Position numbers and translations under genes: made by a program
Notes under the pieces: model-generated
What the model was told of the DNA's origin: nothing
Seen by the model: only the letters and a program-made list of their open reading frames with translations
The model's database searches: none
Assembly (NCBI GenBank): GCA_023701125.1
Contig: JAMPXO010000003.1
Span: forward strand, 1 to 32,390
DNA from: Vicinamibacteria bacterium
GTDB lineage: Bacteria; Acidobacteriota; Vicinamibacteria; Fen-336
Direction of reading: 5' to 3'
Length of the DNA stretch: 32,390 bases
In this document: piece after piece, positions 7,740 to 16,316 of the stretch
How positions within the stretch are numbered: the stretch's first letter is position 1
Layout of the letters: each line of letters opens with the position of its first letter

Positions 7740-8272
7740 TGGCCGACGTCGATCGCATCCTGGCACTGCTGGCGCGGACGCGGCCGGCGCTGATCGCGGA
7801 AGCGCGCAGCCTCGCCGCTGAGGACTTCGGCCGCTCCCCCGCCCCGGGCCGCTGGAGCGCGGCTCACGTGCTCGACCACCTCGCAATCATGGAGGGCCGG
7901 CTGGCGCCCCACTTCCGAGCCATGGTCGAGGGCACGAAGCCGGGCACCGTGGGACTGTGGGATCGCGTGCGCTGCCTGCCGCCGAGCCTGGTGCTGTGGC
8001 GAGGCATCCGCATCCCCCACCCGAAGATCGTCGACCCGGCGAAGGAGCCCGGCTCGTGTGACGAGCTGGTCGCGAAGCTGACGTCGTCGCGCACCCAGCT
8101 CGTCACCCTGATCGAAGAAACACGCGGCCGCGACCTGGGCCAGCTGCGGCTCGTCCACGGCTTCCTGGGCGGCCTGAACCTCTACGGCTGGTGGGAGCTG
8201 ATCGCGCACCACGAGGAGCGCCACCGCCACCAGTTGATCGAGATCCGCCAGGCGCTCACCACCGCGCCCTGA
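7739..8272 (+). CDS. DinB-fold (DinB_2) protein
   Basis: A 177-residue four-helix-bundle protein of the DinB/YfiT superfamily, which contains metal-dependent thiol transferases and many uncharacterised members. Signatures are the N-terminal RWSAAHVLDHLAIME with His47, and the C-terminal IAHHEERHRHQLIEI with His158 and His162. Together these give the usual three-His metal site. Its ATG overlaps the methyltransferase stop by 1 nt, so the two form a translationally coupled pair. The closely related pairing of a methyltransferase with a detoxification-type DinB protein suggests small-molecule modification or stress (inference). It converges with the next gene, with 18 bp between the stops. Confidence 0.85.
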   Translation: MADVDRILALLARTRPALIAEARSLAAEDFGRSPAPGRWSAAHVLDHLAIMEGRLAPHFRAMVEGTKPGTVGLWDRVRCLPPSLVLWRGIRIPHPKIVDPAKEPGSCDELVAKLTSSRTQLVTLIEETRGRDLGQLRLVHGFLGGLNLYGWWELIAHHEERHRHQLIEIRQALTTAP

Positions 8273-8290
8273 GCCGACGAGTCGACGCGC

Positions 8291-8590
8291 TCAGCGCGAG
8301 CGCTTGGCGGGCTTCCGGGGCATGCGCTTCGCCGGCTCGCGGGTGATGCGGACGTCGTCCTCGGGCTCGCTGGTGTGGACCTGGAGCACCTCCTCGACGA
8401 CCGTCTTCGTCACCTTCGGGCGGCGGAGCATGAAGCTGTCCGCGACCGACTGCCCGACCATCACGGACACCGCTTCCAGAAACGTCATCACGCGCTTCCG
8501 GGCGGCCGCCGGCGACTCGGCGATCACCACGAACGGCAGGCTCACTTCGACTCGCACCGCCACGGCCACGGTCTGTCCCTTTTCGAACAC
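8291..8590 (-). CDS. Small hypothetical protein with basic C-terminal tail
   Basis: A 99-residue protein not assignable to a family. It has a beta-alpha start (VAVAVRVEVSLPFVVIAE), a helical middle (AAARKRVMTFLEAVSVMVGQ) and a very basic tail (PAKRMPRKPAKRSR) that may bind nucleic acid. The start is GTG at 8590, supported by GAGGAGG with a 4-nt spacer. It lies 68 bp downstream of addA on the same strand and could be the last gene of that operon. Codon choice looks like that of the neighbours. I regard it as real because of the ribosome site and its well-formed protein composition. Confidence 0.65.
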   Translation of the reverse strand: MFEKGQTVAVAVRVEVSLPFVVIAESPAAARKRVMTFLEAVSVMVGQSVADSFMLRRPKVTKTVVEEVLQVHTSEPEDDVRITREPAKRMPRKPAKRSR

Positions 8591-8658
8591 GGGCCCTCCT
8601 CGGGAATGCACGATTGTCGCGCCCAGCAGGGCCGCGCGGGGTCCGTTCGAGGCCCGCG

Positions 8659-11600
8659 TCAGGGCGCGATCGGGACCAGGCGGCCGCTCGCCAGCAGGCA
8701 CAGGCTGGCGCTCACGGGCTCGCCGGTGAGCGCCGCGAGCGCCCGGGCATAGATGCGGAGCTGCGGCCCGTGCACCTCGCGGGCGCGCGTCTCGTCGCTG
8801 AAGGCCGCCGTCTTGAAGTCGACCACTTTCCACGCGCCATCGCGACGCCAGGCGAGGTCGATCCGCCCGGTGACCAGCTGGCCGTCCAGCGGCACGGCGA
8901 ACGGCACCTCGCGGAACACGCGATCGGCGGCGCCGGCCTCCACGATCTCGGGCAGGTCGTGGGCCCGGGCGGCCAGCGTCGCGGCCGCCAGCACGCCTTC
9001 GTCGCCCGCAGCGAACCCGTACTCGGGGGCGAGGGCGCGAGCCATCGCGGCGAGGTCGGCGTCCCGCGGCAGCAGCAGGAGCGCGTGAGTCAGGCGCCCG
9101 AACTCGCCGCCGGTTCGTGCGGGCGCCTTCGGCACGTGCGCGTCGAGCAGCTCGACGCTCCGCTCGTCCACGACCTCCGTGGTCGCCGGGCGGACATCCT
9201 CCGCCGACGTCGGCGGTGCGCCGGCCGCTGTCGCCGCGAGCGCGGGCCGCCTCGGTTGGCGCGCCTTCCGGCGCCGCTCCCGCCGCTCTCGAGTCCACGC
9301 CTCTTCCGCGATCAGGCCCGCCCACGCCTCGACCTCGCTGCCCTCGATGGACGCGAGCCGAGGTGCCGCGCCTTCCACTCCGGTGGCGGGAGCGAGCGCG
9401 CGCGAATCGAACCACGTGATCTCGGCCTGGCCCGGCGTGCCGTCGTTGCGCCACGCCGCACTGCGCCCGCCCCATGGCGGCTGCTTCCCCTCCACGACGA
9501 AGCCCGCGAGCGCCTGATCCAGCCAGCCGTCCTCGCGATGGCCCGCGTAGCACGGGAGCACCAGGTGGTCGCGGGCGCGCGTCAGCGCGACGTAGAGCAG
9601 CCGCCGCTCCTGGGCCGCCTCCTGCTCCAGCTCCGCCGCCCGCGCCTCTTCCCAGCCCGCAGGCTTCAGGCTGCCGACCTTGAACCACGCCTCCCCCGTC
9701 GCGTGGCGGACGACGGCGTCGACGCGGTGGCTCTGCTTGTAGGTGAGGTCGGCGGCGATCACGATCGGGTACTCGAGGCCCTTGGCCTTGTGGACGGTGA
9801 CCACCTCGAGCTGGCGGCCGGCCTCCTGGCCCACGGGCGAGTCGCCCTCTTCGCTGCCGCCCTCGCGCTGGGTCTCCAGGAAGCGCACGACGGATCGCAG
9901 CGTCGCGGGGCCCGAGGCCTCGTAGGCTCGCGCGAGGTCCAGCACCTTCCACAGGTTGGCGACAGCCTGCGCGCCGCCGTGGCGGAGGCGGAACGCGGGC
10001 AGCGCGCGCGAGCGCTCGAACAGCATCGCGATCAGCTCGCTCGGTGCCACCATCCGCCGCTGGCGGTAGAGCGCCTGCAGCAGGCCCATCGCGGGCCCGA
10101 CCCGCTCGGCGCGGCCGGCGCCGTCGGGCACCGGGGCCAGCGGGTTCAACACACCGCCGCTGCCGACGTAGCGGAACAGGTCGTCGTCCGACAGCGCGAA
10201 GAACGGCGAGCGCAGCGCCGCGAACACGGCCAGGCGGTCGGCGGGGTTGTCGATCGCGCGCAGCACGGAGGTCAGCGCCTGGACCTCGTCGCGGGCGAAG
10301 TACTCCTTGCCGCCGACCAGCCGGTACGGGATCCCGCGCTCCGCGAACGCCTCCTCGAACGGGCCGATGAACTCCGGCGTCATCCGCCGCACGAGCAGGC
10401 CGATGTCGCCCGGCTGCGCGGGGCGCACCCCGTTGGCGCGATCGCGCAGGCTCCACGGCCGCACGCGGGTGATCTCGTCCACGAAGCCCGCGATCGTCGC
10501 GGCCAGCCGCGGCAGCACGTCGCCCACTCTCGGCTTGCCCTCGATCCCCTCGAGGCTGACGGGCAGCGCGATCGTGCGTGCGCCGTCGCGCGCGACCTCG
10601 TCGCGGAAGGGCATCAGCGGCCGCGGCTCCGGATCGCCCTCGTTCGAGAGGATATCCGTGAACTGCTCGTTCACGAACGCGACGATCGAGGGCACCGTGC
10701 GGAAGTTGGCGTCCAGGGCGAGCCTCAAGCCGCCGCAGGCCTCGATCCGTCGCCGCGCCTGCTCGTAGACCGCGATGTCGGCGCGGCGGAAGCGGTAGAT
10801 GCTCTGCTTGGGGTCGCCGACCACGAACAGCTTGCCCGGCGCGAGCCGCACCTGGCTCCAGTCGGACGCCGGCGGCGCCTCGGGGTCCTCGGCCAGGAAG
10901 AACGCGATCTGCGCCTGCAGCGGGTCCGTGTCCTGGAACTCGTCGATCAGGACGTAGTCGAAGCGGCGCTGGAAGTAGCGGCGCACGGGCAGCGACTGCG
11001 CGAGCACGTCGCGGGTGAGCAGCAGCAGGTCGGTGAAGTCGGCGACGGCGTGCTCGTGGCGGGCCTGGTCGAAGGTGGCGAGGAAGCCGCGCAGGCTCTC
11101 GCGTAGCGCCCAGGCGAGGTCGGCGTCCGACGCCGCGCGCCAGGTCTCGTGGGCCTCCTTCACCGCCTTCAGCTCGACCTTGACCTGGCCGCACGTCTCC
11201 TTCGGCTTCCAGTTCCCCTGCTGGCCCAGGTGGCCAATGACCTGCAGGCCGCGCAGCCACAACTCGAGACCGACGCCCTCCGACCGCGCCGCTCGCTCGT
11301 GGAACGCCTCCAGCCGCTCCAGGCTCTCGTAGGCCTTGTCCGCCGTGTCCAGGCAGCGCGACTTCAGTGGCCGCAGCACCTGGAGCGCCTGTGCGATGCG
11401 CTCGCGCAGGCTCTCGATCGCGAACGGAGCGCGCGGCTCGGGCCGAGCGGCGATGTCGCGCTCGGCCACCATACGCCAGGCGGCGGCGCGGACGCCCTCG
11501 AGGCCGACGTCGAATGCCAGCGTCCGCACGAACGTGGGATCTCCCGCGGTCATCCGCGCTTCCAGCCACCGCTCCCACACGTCCTCGCGCAGCCGTTCGC

Positions 11601-12003
11601 CCGCGATCTCCGCGGCCACCTGGAATTGCGGGTCGAGGCCGGCCTCGAACGGCCGCTCGCGCAGCAGTGCCGAGGCGAACGCGTGGATCGTGGAGATCGG
11701 CGCTCGCTCGAGGTCCGCCGCGGCCGCGGCGAGCCGCGTGCGTTCGCGCTCGTCGTGAGCCGACGCGACGGCCTCGTCGAGTCCCTCGCGCAGGCGAGTC
11801 TTCAGCTCGGCTGCGGCCTTCTCGGTGAACGTGATCGCGACGATCCGATCGATCGGCGCGCGGCCGGCCCGCACCAGCGCCAGGATGCGGCCGACGAGCA
11901 CGGTCGTCTTGCCCGTGCCTGCGCCGGCCTCGAGCAGGAACGTCGTGTCGAAGTCGTTCAGGATGCGGTCGCGGACGTCCTGGTCCGACGGCGGGCGGCT
12001 CAC
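8659..12003 (-). CDS. addA: AddA-type helicase-nuclease subunit
   Basis: A 1114-residue UvrD-family helicase with a C-terminal PD-(D/E)XK nuclease: the motor subunit of an AddAB complex that processes double-strand breaks for RecA. Helicase motifs in order are GAGTGKTT (about 28-35), ITFTEKAAAELKTR (Ia), LIDEFQDTDPLQ (II, about 350), VVGDPKQSIYRFRRADI (III), LDANFRT (IV), VTVHKAKGLEYPIVIA (V) and LLYVALTRARDHLVLP (VI). The nuclease shows GRIDLAW (about 1045) and VVDFKT (about 1060). The start is GTG at 12003 inside the addB stop (GTGA overlap), so the subunits are translationally coupled. The length is slightly below that of Bacillus AddA (about 1230). Family and role are confident. Confidence 0.93.
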   Translation of the reverse strand: MSRPPSDQDVRDRILNDFDTTFLLEAGAGTGKTTVLVGRILALVRAGRAPIDRIVAITFTEKAAAELKTRLREGLDEAVASAHDERERTRLAAAAADLERAPISTIHAFASALLRERPFEAGLDPQFQVAAEIAGERLREDVWERWLEARMTAGDPTFVRTLAFDVGLEGVRAAAWRMVAERDIAARPEPRAPFAIESLRERIAQALQVLRPLKSRCLDTADKAYESLERLEAFHERAARSEGVGLELWLRGLQVIGHLGQQGNWKPKETCGQVKVELKAVKEAHETWRAASDADLAWALRESLRGFLATFDQARHEHAVADFTDLLLLTRDVLAQSLPVRRYFQRRFDYVLIDEFQDTDPLQAQIAFFLAEDPEAPPASDWSQVRLAPGKLFVVGDPKQSIYRFRRADIAVYEQARRRIEACGGLRLALDANFRTVPSIVAFVNEQFTDILSNEGDPEPRPLMPFRDEVARDGARTIALPVSLEGIEGKPRVGDVLPRLAATIAGFVDEITRVRPWSLRDRANGVRPAQPGDIGLLVRRMTPEFIGPFEEAFAERGIPYRLVGGKEYFARDEVQALTSVLRAIDNPADRLAVFAALRSPFFALSDDDLFRYVGSGGVLNPLAPVPDGAGRAERVGPAMGLLQALYRQRRMVAPSELIAMLFERSRALPAFRLRHGGAQAVANLWKVLDLARAYEASGPATLRSVVRFLETQREGGSEEGDSPVGQEAGRQLEVVTVHKAKGLEYPIVIAADLTYKQSHRVDAVVRHATGEAWFKVGSLKPAGWEEARAAELEQEAAQERRLLYVALTRARDHLVLPCYAGHREDGWLDQALAGFVVEGKQPPWGGRSAAWRNDGTPGQAEITWFDSRALAPATGVEGAAPRLASIEGSEVEAWAGLIAEEAWTRERRERRRKARQPRRPALAATAAGAPPTSAEDVRPATTEVVDERSVELLDAHVPKAPARTGGEFGRLTHALLLLPRDADLAAMARALAPEYGFAAGDEGVLAAATLAARAHDLPEIVEAGAADRVFREVPFAVPLDGQLVTGRIDLAWRRDGAWKVVDFKTAAFSDETRAREVHGPQLRIYARALAALTGEPVSASLCLLASGRLVPIAP

Positions 12004-15000
12004 GGGATCTCCCGCAGCTTCAGGAAGGCCGCGACCCGCGGGTCATTGACCTTGCGCGCGGCGCGAGCCTCACGCCCCTCGCCGCAGACGAGCTGGAAGT
12101 CGCAGTACGTGCAGTTGTCGGCAACCGCCGGGAACACTCCCGACGCGGCCTGCGCGTCGAGGGTCGACAGCACCCACTGCAGCGTGTCGTCCTGCTCGGG
12201 CTCGGCGGGCAGCCCCTTGCGCTTGTAGCCGCCCTTCTCGGTCGAGTAGTAGTAGATCGCCTCGGCGACCGGACGGCCCGGGGCCAGTGCTCGCGCCGCG
12301 GCGTTGTAGACCGCGAGCTGCAGCTCGGTGCCGCCCTTCCACTGCTCGTCCTTCTTCCAGAAGTGGCCGCCCGTCTTGTAGTCCACGACCCGCACGCCGC
12401 GCCCCTTCTTCGCGGTGTCGAGGCGGTCGATCCTGCCGTGGAAGCGCACCGCGGCGCCGTCGCCGAGCGGGATCTCGACGCCCTCGAACTCGCGCTCGAA
12501 CTCGGCGGGCACGAACCCGTCCTCGGCGAGCGCCCGGGCCTCGTCGCGCAGCAGGCCCTCGACGTCGGCGCGCAGCCGCAGCCGCGCGGGGTCGAGCAGC
12601 GCCGGGTTGCGCACGCCGTTCTCCGCCGCGTATTGCGCCAGCTCTTCGTCGACCAGTTCCGCCACGCGCGAGGCCAGCCGCGGCACGTCGGCCGGTCGCG
12701 GCGGCAGCGCGCCCTTCTCGGCCAGGCCGGCGAACAGGCGGTGCACGATCTCGTGGAAGACCGAGCCGTAGTCGACCGGGAGCATCCGGTACTCGCGCGC
12801 GGGCTCCTCCCAGCGCCGGAGCCGCAGACCGGTCGCCAGGAAGTGCCGGTAGGGACACGCGGCGAGCGCCTGCACGCGCGTCGCCGAGGTGTCCTGATCC
12901 GCGAGGCGTAGTCGGGCGAGGGCCTCGGGCGTCGGCGCGTCGAGCGCGCCTTCCCACACCGTCCAGCGCGGTTCCCACGCCGCGGCTGCCTGCTCGAGCG
13001 CGCGCGAGACGAGCGTGTCCACGCCCGCGAGATGGCGGGCGGCGGCTCGCGCGCCGGCGCTGACCAGGGCGAGGTCGCGCTCGACGCGATCGATCGCGGT
13101 GGCCGGGCCGGAAGGATGCGGACGGCCCAGCTCGGTCTCGCCGGGGCGAGCGAAGGCCGCGAGCTGGGCTGCCGTGACCCGGCGCCCGAGCGCGGCCTCG
13201 ATCGCGTGCAACAGGAAGGAGGAGGGGATGCGCTCGCGACCGCCGGCGGTGTCGAAGCGCGGATAGGACAGGACCAGCCGCTCGCCCGCGCAGCGCACGG
13301 CAGCGAGGAAGAGCAGGCGCTCGGCTTCCATCCCGTCGCGCGTCGTACGCAGGTCGGGCGACAGTCGCTCGCGCTCGTCGTCGAGCAGCAGCGGATCGGG
13401 CCGCACCGGTGTCGGGAACGCGCGCTCGACGAGCCCGGGCACGAACACGGCGCGGAAGCGCATGCCACGGGCGGCGCTGATCGAGCCGACGAAGACGCGG
13501 CCCTCGCCGAACTCGCCCTCGCGGTACACCTGAGTGGCGAGCACCTCCTGCACGCGGGCAAGGAAGGCTGCCCGGCTCGCGTTCAGTGACGGCGCGTGGT
13601 CCGCCATCGGCCCCAGCACGCGCAGCAGGCGATCCCGCGTCAGCTCGCCGTCGACGATCCAGGTCTCGAGCAGGTCGAGGGTGACGGCCAGCATCTCGCG
13701 CCACGTGCCCAGCGAGGGCAGCCGCGCGAGATCGGAGGCCAGCCGCTCGATCAGGCGGCCGAGGCTCTCGTAGAGCTTCAGGTCCCGGTCCTCGGTGTAC
13801 TCGCGTTCGGCCCGCCGCTGGCTCGCCTGCCCGAGCCGCCGCCGCCAGTTGTCGAGGCCCGCGACGATCCCCGCCTCGGCCGACAGGCGGTCCCAGCGCG
13901 ACGGGCTGATCTCCGTCCCGGGCGCCAGCACGTTGTCGAAGTGCAGGCGAGCGCCGGTGACGAACTCCATCACCCGCGCCCGGTCGAGATCTGCGTCGAC
14001 GAGCCCGAGCAGCAGCGACAGCCCGCGCGCGGCGGGGTCGAGCCGCGGGCCGCCTTCGAGGAAGTACGCGTCGATTCCGCCGCGGTCGAACGCGGCCGCG
14101 AGCACGGGGCCGTACGCGGACGGCTGCCGCAGCAGCACCGCGATCTCGTCGAAAGCCACGCCTTCGACGGCCAGGGCCTGGATGGCCCGCGCGATCTCGA
14201 CCGCCTCCATGGACTCCCCGGCCGCCGCGAGCACCGTCAGGCTGGCGTCGAGTTCCCCGCCGCCGCTCGGAACGGTCCCCGGCGCGTCGGCGAACAGCCG
14301 CTCCTGGAGCCGCGCCAGCGCGGAACAAGCGTCTCCACCCTCGCCGGACGCGGCCACGGCCGGCGCGGTGAGTGCGTTCAGGAACGCACGCCGGGCGGCG
14401 TGGCGCGGCGCTCCCGCTGGCGGCAGGGGCGGCGCGATGCAGGCGAAGGGCTGGTGCCGGCTCAGCGCCTCGAAGAAGCGGCGCTCGGCGGCCGAAGGGT
14501 CCGCCAGGGCGCACAACACGACGCCACCGACGGTGGGCGCAGGCAGCGCCGCGGCTGCCGCCTGGAGCAGGTCCGCGCGATCGACGAGCCCGGCTTTATC
14601 CAGTCGAGCCGCATACCCGCGCGCCAGGCGGCCGAGCAAGCGCAGTCGCCCGGGATCGGCAGCCTCCGCCGCGGCGCCCTCCAGGGCGTCGGGCGTCACG
14701 CCCGCCCCAGCCAGATCCACGAGCGTCCGCAACACGGCCGGCGCGAACCCGGACGTCTCGGCCGCGTCGCGGAGGTACGAAGGCGTCCCACCGACCGCGA
14801 TCGCCCCGGGGATCGTCTCCAGCAGCAACGCCAGGTCGGCGTTCTCGGGCACCCGGGCCCGGCCGCCAGCGAGCAACGCGGGCATCGCGATCCGCCACGC
14901 CAACTCGTGCACCGCGACGAAGTCGATCCCCACGTGCCCGCGTTCGGCGAACACCTCGCGCGCGAGCCAGGTCCCGAGCAGCGGGCTCGGCACGACCACG

Positions 15001-15071
15001 CTCACGGGCCAGAGCCCATCCCCGGCCCGCACCTGGAGCACAGCGACTTCGACGGCCTCGCGGAGCTTCAT
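12000..15071 (-). CDS. addB: AddB-type nuclease subunit with [4Fe-4S] staple
   Basis: A 1023-residue partner of AddA. The N-terminal half has the UvrD-like fold but begins SVVVPSPLLGTWLAREV with no GxxGxGKT Walker A, so this subunit is probably not a motor. The C-terminal nuclease has GRIDRLD (about 880) and VVDYKTGG (about 897). The AddB-specific iron-sulfur cysteines are visible: one in LAACPYRHFLATG (about 737) and three in NCTYCDFQLVCG (about 985-995). The ATG at 15071 follows the stop of the secreted-protein gene by 28 bp, and its end overlaps addA by 4 nt. The likely transcript is therefore secreted protein-addB-addA, placing the repair genes under the palindrome at 15867-15887 (inference). 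Confidence 0.9.
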   Translation of the reverse strand: MKLREAVEVAVLQVRAGDGLWPVSVVVPSPLLGTWLAREVFAERGHVGIDFVAVHELAWRIAMPALLAGGRARVPENADLALLLETIPGAIAVGGTPSYLRDAAETSGFAPAVLRTLVDLAGAGVTPDALEGAAAEAADPGRLRLLGRLARGYAARLDKAGLVDRADLLQAAAAALPAPTVGGVVLCALADPSAAERRFFEALSRHQPFACIAPPLPPAGAPRHAARRAFLNALTAPAVAASGEGGDACSALARLQERLFADAPGTVPSGGGELDASLTVLAAAGESMEAVEIARAIQALAVEGVAFDEIAVLLRQPSAYGPVLAAAFDRGGIDAYFLEGGPRLDPAARGLSLLLGLVDADLDRARVMEFVTGARLHFDNVLAPGTEISPSRWDRLSAEAGIVAGLDNWRRRLGQASQRRAEREYTEDRDLKLYESLGRLIERLASDLARLPSLGTWREMLAVTLDLLETWIVDGELTRDRLLRVLGPMADHAPSLNASRAAFLARVQEVLATQVYREGEFGEGRVFVGSISAARGMRFRAVFVPGLVERAFPTPVRPDPLLLDDERERLSPDLRTTRDGMEAERLLFLAAVRCAGERLVLSYPRFDTAGGRERIPSSFLLHAIEAALGRRVTAAQLAAFARPGETELGRPHPSGPATAIDRVERDLALVSAGARAAARHLAGVDTLVSRALEQAAAAWEPRWTVWEGALDAPTPEALARLRLADQDTSATRVQALAACPYRHFLATGLRLRRWEEPAREYRMLPVDYGSVFHEIVHRLFAGLAEKGALPPRPADVPRLASRVAELVDEELAQYAAENGVRNPALLDPARLRLRADVEGLLRDEARALAEDGFVPAEFEREFEGVEIPLGDGAAVRFHGRIDRLDTAKKGRGVRVVDYKTGGHFWKKDEQWKGGTELQLAVYNAAARALAPGRPVAEAIYYYSTEKGGYKRKGLPAEPEQDDTLQWVLSTLDAQAASGVFPAVADNCTYCDFQLVCGEGREARAARKVNDPRVAAFLKLREIP

Positions 15072-15099
15072 CGCCTGCCGACTCTAACAGCGCCCCTGG

Positions 15100-15816
15100 T
15101 CAGCGCAGGCCCGGCAGGTCCTTGAAACGCTTGTTCTTGATCTTGAAGTCCTTCTCCTTGCTGCCCTCGCCGACGACCGTGACGAAGAACTCGTCGAGCC
15201 CCGGCGTCGCGATCAGGGCCTTCACCTGGTCGAGGTCGAAAGTCGCCATCAGGCCGTTGTAGTGGAGCTGCGCGCCGCCCGACGTCTGCGTCGACTCGGC
15301 GAAGGGCTCCATCGACAGCGGCTGCACGACCTGGCGCTTGGCCTCGTCGCGCACGACCACGTGCTCCACGGAGGAGGTCTGCGACTGATTCCGGAAGTCC
15401 GTGGCCTTGTCGGGATAGACCACGATGCGGAGGATCGGCCGCAGCATGTCGTCCGTGACGTCCTCGGGCCGGAACGGCTTGTAGACCTTGGCGGCGTCGC
15501 TGGCCTGCTGCTGCACCCACGTCAGCGGCGTGTACATCGCGAGCCGGAACCCGGTGCCCGCGGTCACGGCGGCAGGGCCGTTCAGGGAGGCCATCGCGTT
15601 CATGAACCCCCGCCCGGCATCGCTGATGCTGAGCGCCGCCGATCGTCCCTTGGCGATCCGCCCCTTCTCGATCGCGGCCGACACCTCCGCCTCGGAGTAC
15701 GAGATCCGCCGGATGTCGGACGGCACCGCCGACTCCCCGAGAACTGCGGGCGCCTCCTGCGCGATGCCCACGAACGCCCCGAGACCGAACACGACGCCGA
15801 ACCAGATCCCCTTCAT
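15100..15816 (-). CDS. Secreted protein of unknown function, first gene before addB-addA
   Basis: A 238-residue protein with a signal peptide (MKGIWFGVVFGLGAFVGIAQ). The mature part is soluble, with no recognised domain. Visible features are ISYSEAEVSAAIEKGRIAKG, an AMYTPLTWVQQQASDAAK segment, a beta-strand segment ILRIVVYPDKATDF, and a lysine-rich end (KEKDFKIKNKRFKD). The start at 15816 is chosen because GGGAGG precedes the ATG by 6-7 nt; an in-frame ATG 24 nt upstream lacks this and would weaken the signal peptide. A palindrome at 15867-15887, 51 bp upstream, matches those before the WYL regulator and the lipoprotein. The gene is thus a likely WYL target, and addB follows after 28 bp. Confidence 0.75.
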   Translation of the reverse strand: MKGIWFGVVFGLGAFVGIAQEAPAVLGESAVPSDIRRISYSEAEVSAAIEKGRIAKGRSAALSISDAGRGFMNAMASLNGPAAVTAGTGFRLAMYTPLTWVQQQASDAAKVYKPFRPEDVTDDMLRPILRIVVYPDKATDFRNQSQTSSVEHVVVRDEAKRQVVQPLSMEPFAESTQTSGGAQLHYNGLMATFDLDQVKALIATPGLDEFFVTVVGEGSKEKDFKIKNKRFKDLPGLR

Positions 15817-15866
15817 GCCGTTCCTCCCATGCCGATGCACGAACCACAGGCACGGTAGAACCCCAC

Positions 15867-15887
15867 CCCTGCCAACGAGTGTCAGGC
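15867..15887. promoter_or_regulatory. WYL-type operator site C, upstream of the secreted protein-addBA transcript
   Basis: CTGCCAACGAGTGTCAG (15869-15885) matches sites A and B at most arm positions, with one mismatch between arms. On the minus strand it reads TTGGCAGGG, then 9 nt, then TACCGT (15857-15852), a -10-like hexamer about 36 bp before the ATG at 15816. Position and sequence parallel site B. Confidence 0.5.
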
Positions 15888-15932
15888 TCGGCGCGGGTCA
15901 TCCGGACGCGGGAGTGTCGGACCCTGGCGGGG

Positions 15933-16316
15933 TCACGTGTCGAGGGTCGAGTGCCAGTGCTCGACGACGTCCAGCCAGCCCTTGAGTTCCGCGGCCGTCG
16001 GGGGGAGTTCGTAGACGTGGTGGTGGCACGCGCGGGAGAGGGCGCTCCAGGCCGACGAGACGGCCGCTGCGCTTTCGGGTTCCGCGTACTCCGCGAGACA
16101 GATGAACTGGGCGCGCGCGCTGCACTGGTCGAGCGCAAGGCCGCGACTCTGCCAGTACTGGTCGAGCGACTCTTCCAGGGCCTGCCGGATCAGCAGCGCT
16201 GCGGCACGCGGCCAGGCCCCGGCTTCCGCCCCTCTTGCGGGGCGCGACATCAACTGCCGGGCTGCCGCGAGCAGGTCCGCGGGGCCCTGCTGCGCGCGAT
16301 CTTGCTCCCCGCTCAC
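15933..16316 (-). CDS. Small HEPN-like protein, partner of the zinc-hook ATPase
   Basis: A 127-residue, mostly helical protein. Helices include AAALLIRQALEESLDQYW (38-55) and ARAQFICLAEYA (68-79). They are followed by WSALSRACHHHVYELPPTAAEL (split here as 90-98 and 99-111), which contains Arg95-x4-His100, an RX4H motif of the kind used by HEPN ribonucleases. A C-terminal helix ends WLDVVEHWH. The GTG start at 16316 overlaps the ATPase stop (GTGA), so it is translated with it. HEPN assignment is by motif and helix layout only; it may instead be a non-catalytic DNA- or ATPase-binding partner. An internal ATG at 16250 (MSRPARG) would give a shorter form that keeps the motif. Confidence 0.68.
   Translation of the reverse strand: MSGEQDRAQQGPADLLAAARQLMSRPARGAEAGAWPRAAALLIRQALEESLDQYWQSRGLALDQCSARAQFICLAEYAEPESAAAVSSAWSALSRACHHHVYELPPTAAELKGWLDVVEHWHSTLDT

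Noticed and set aside
4422-7886. 1154-codon open frame on the minus strand spanning the lipoprotein, membrane protein and methyltransferase genes
   Set aside because: It is a shadow frame in GC-rich DNA: Arg/Ala/Gly/Pro-rich with no domain, overlapping well-supported genes on both strands.
8614-11106. 830-codon plus-strand open frame opposite addA
   Set aside because: Antisense to all helicase motifs of addA; composition typical of a shadow frame.
8659-15071. RecBCD rather than AddAB
   Set aside because: There are only two large subunits, both with C-terminal nuclease motifs, and AddB has the four-cysteine iron-sulfur pattern; no RecD-like gene is present.
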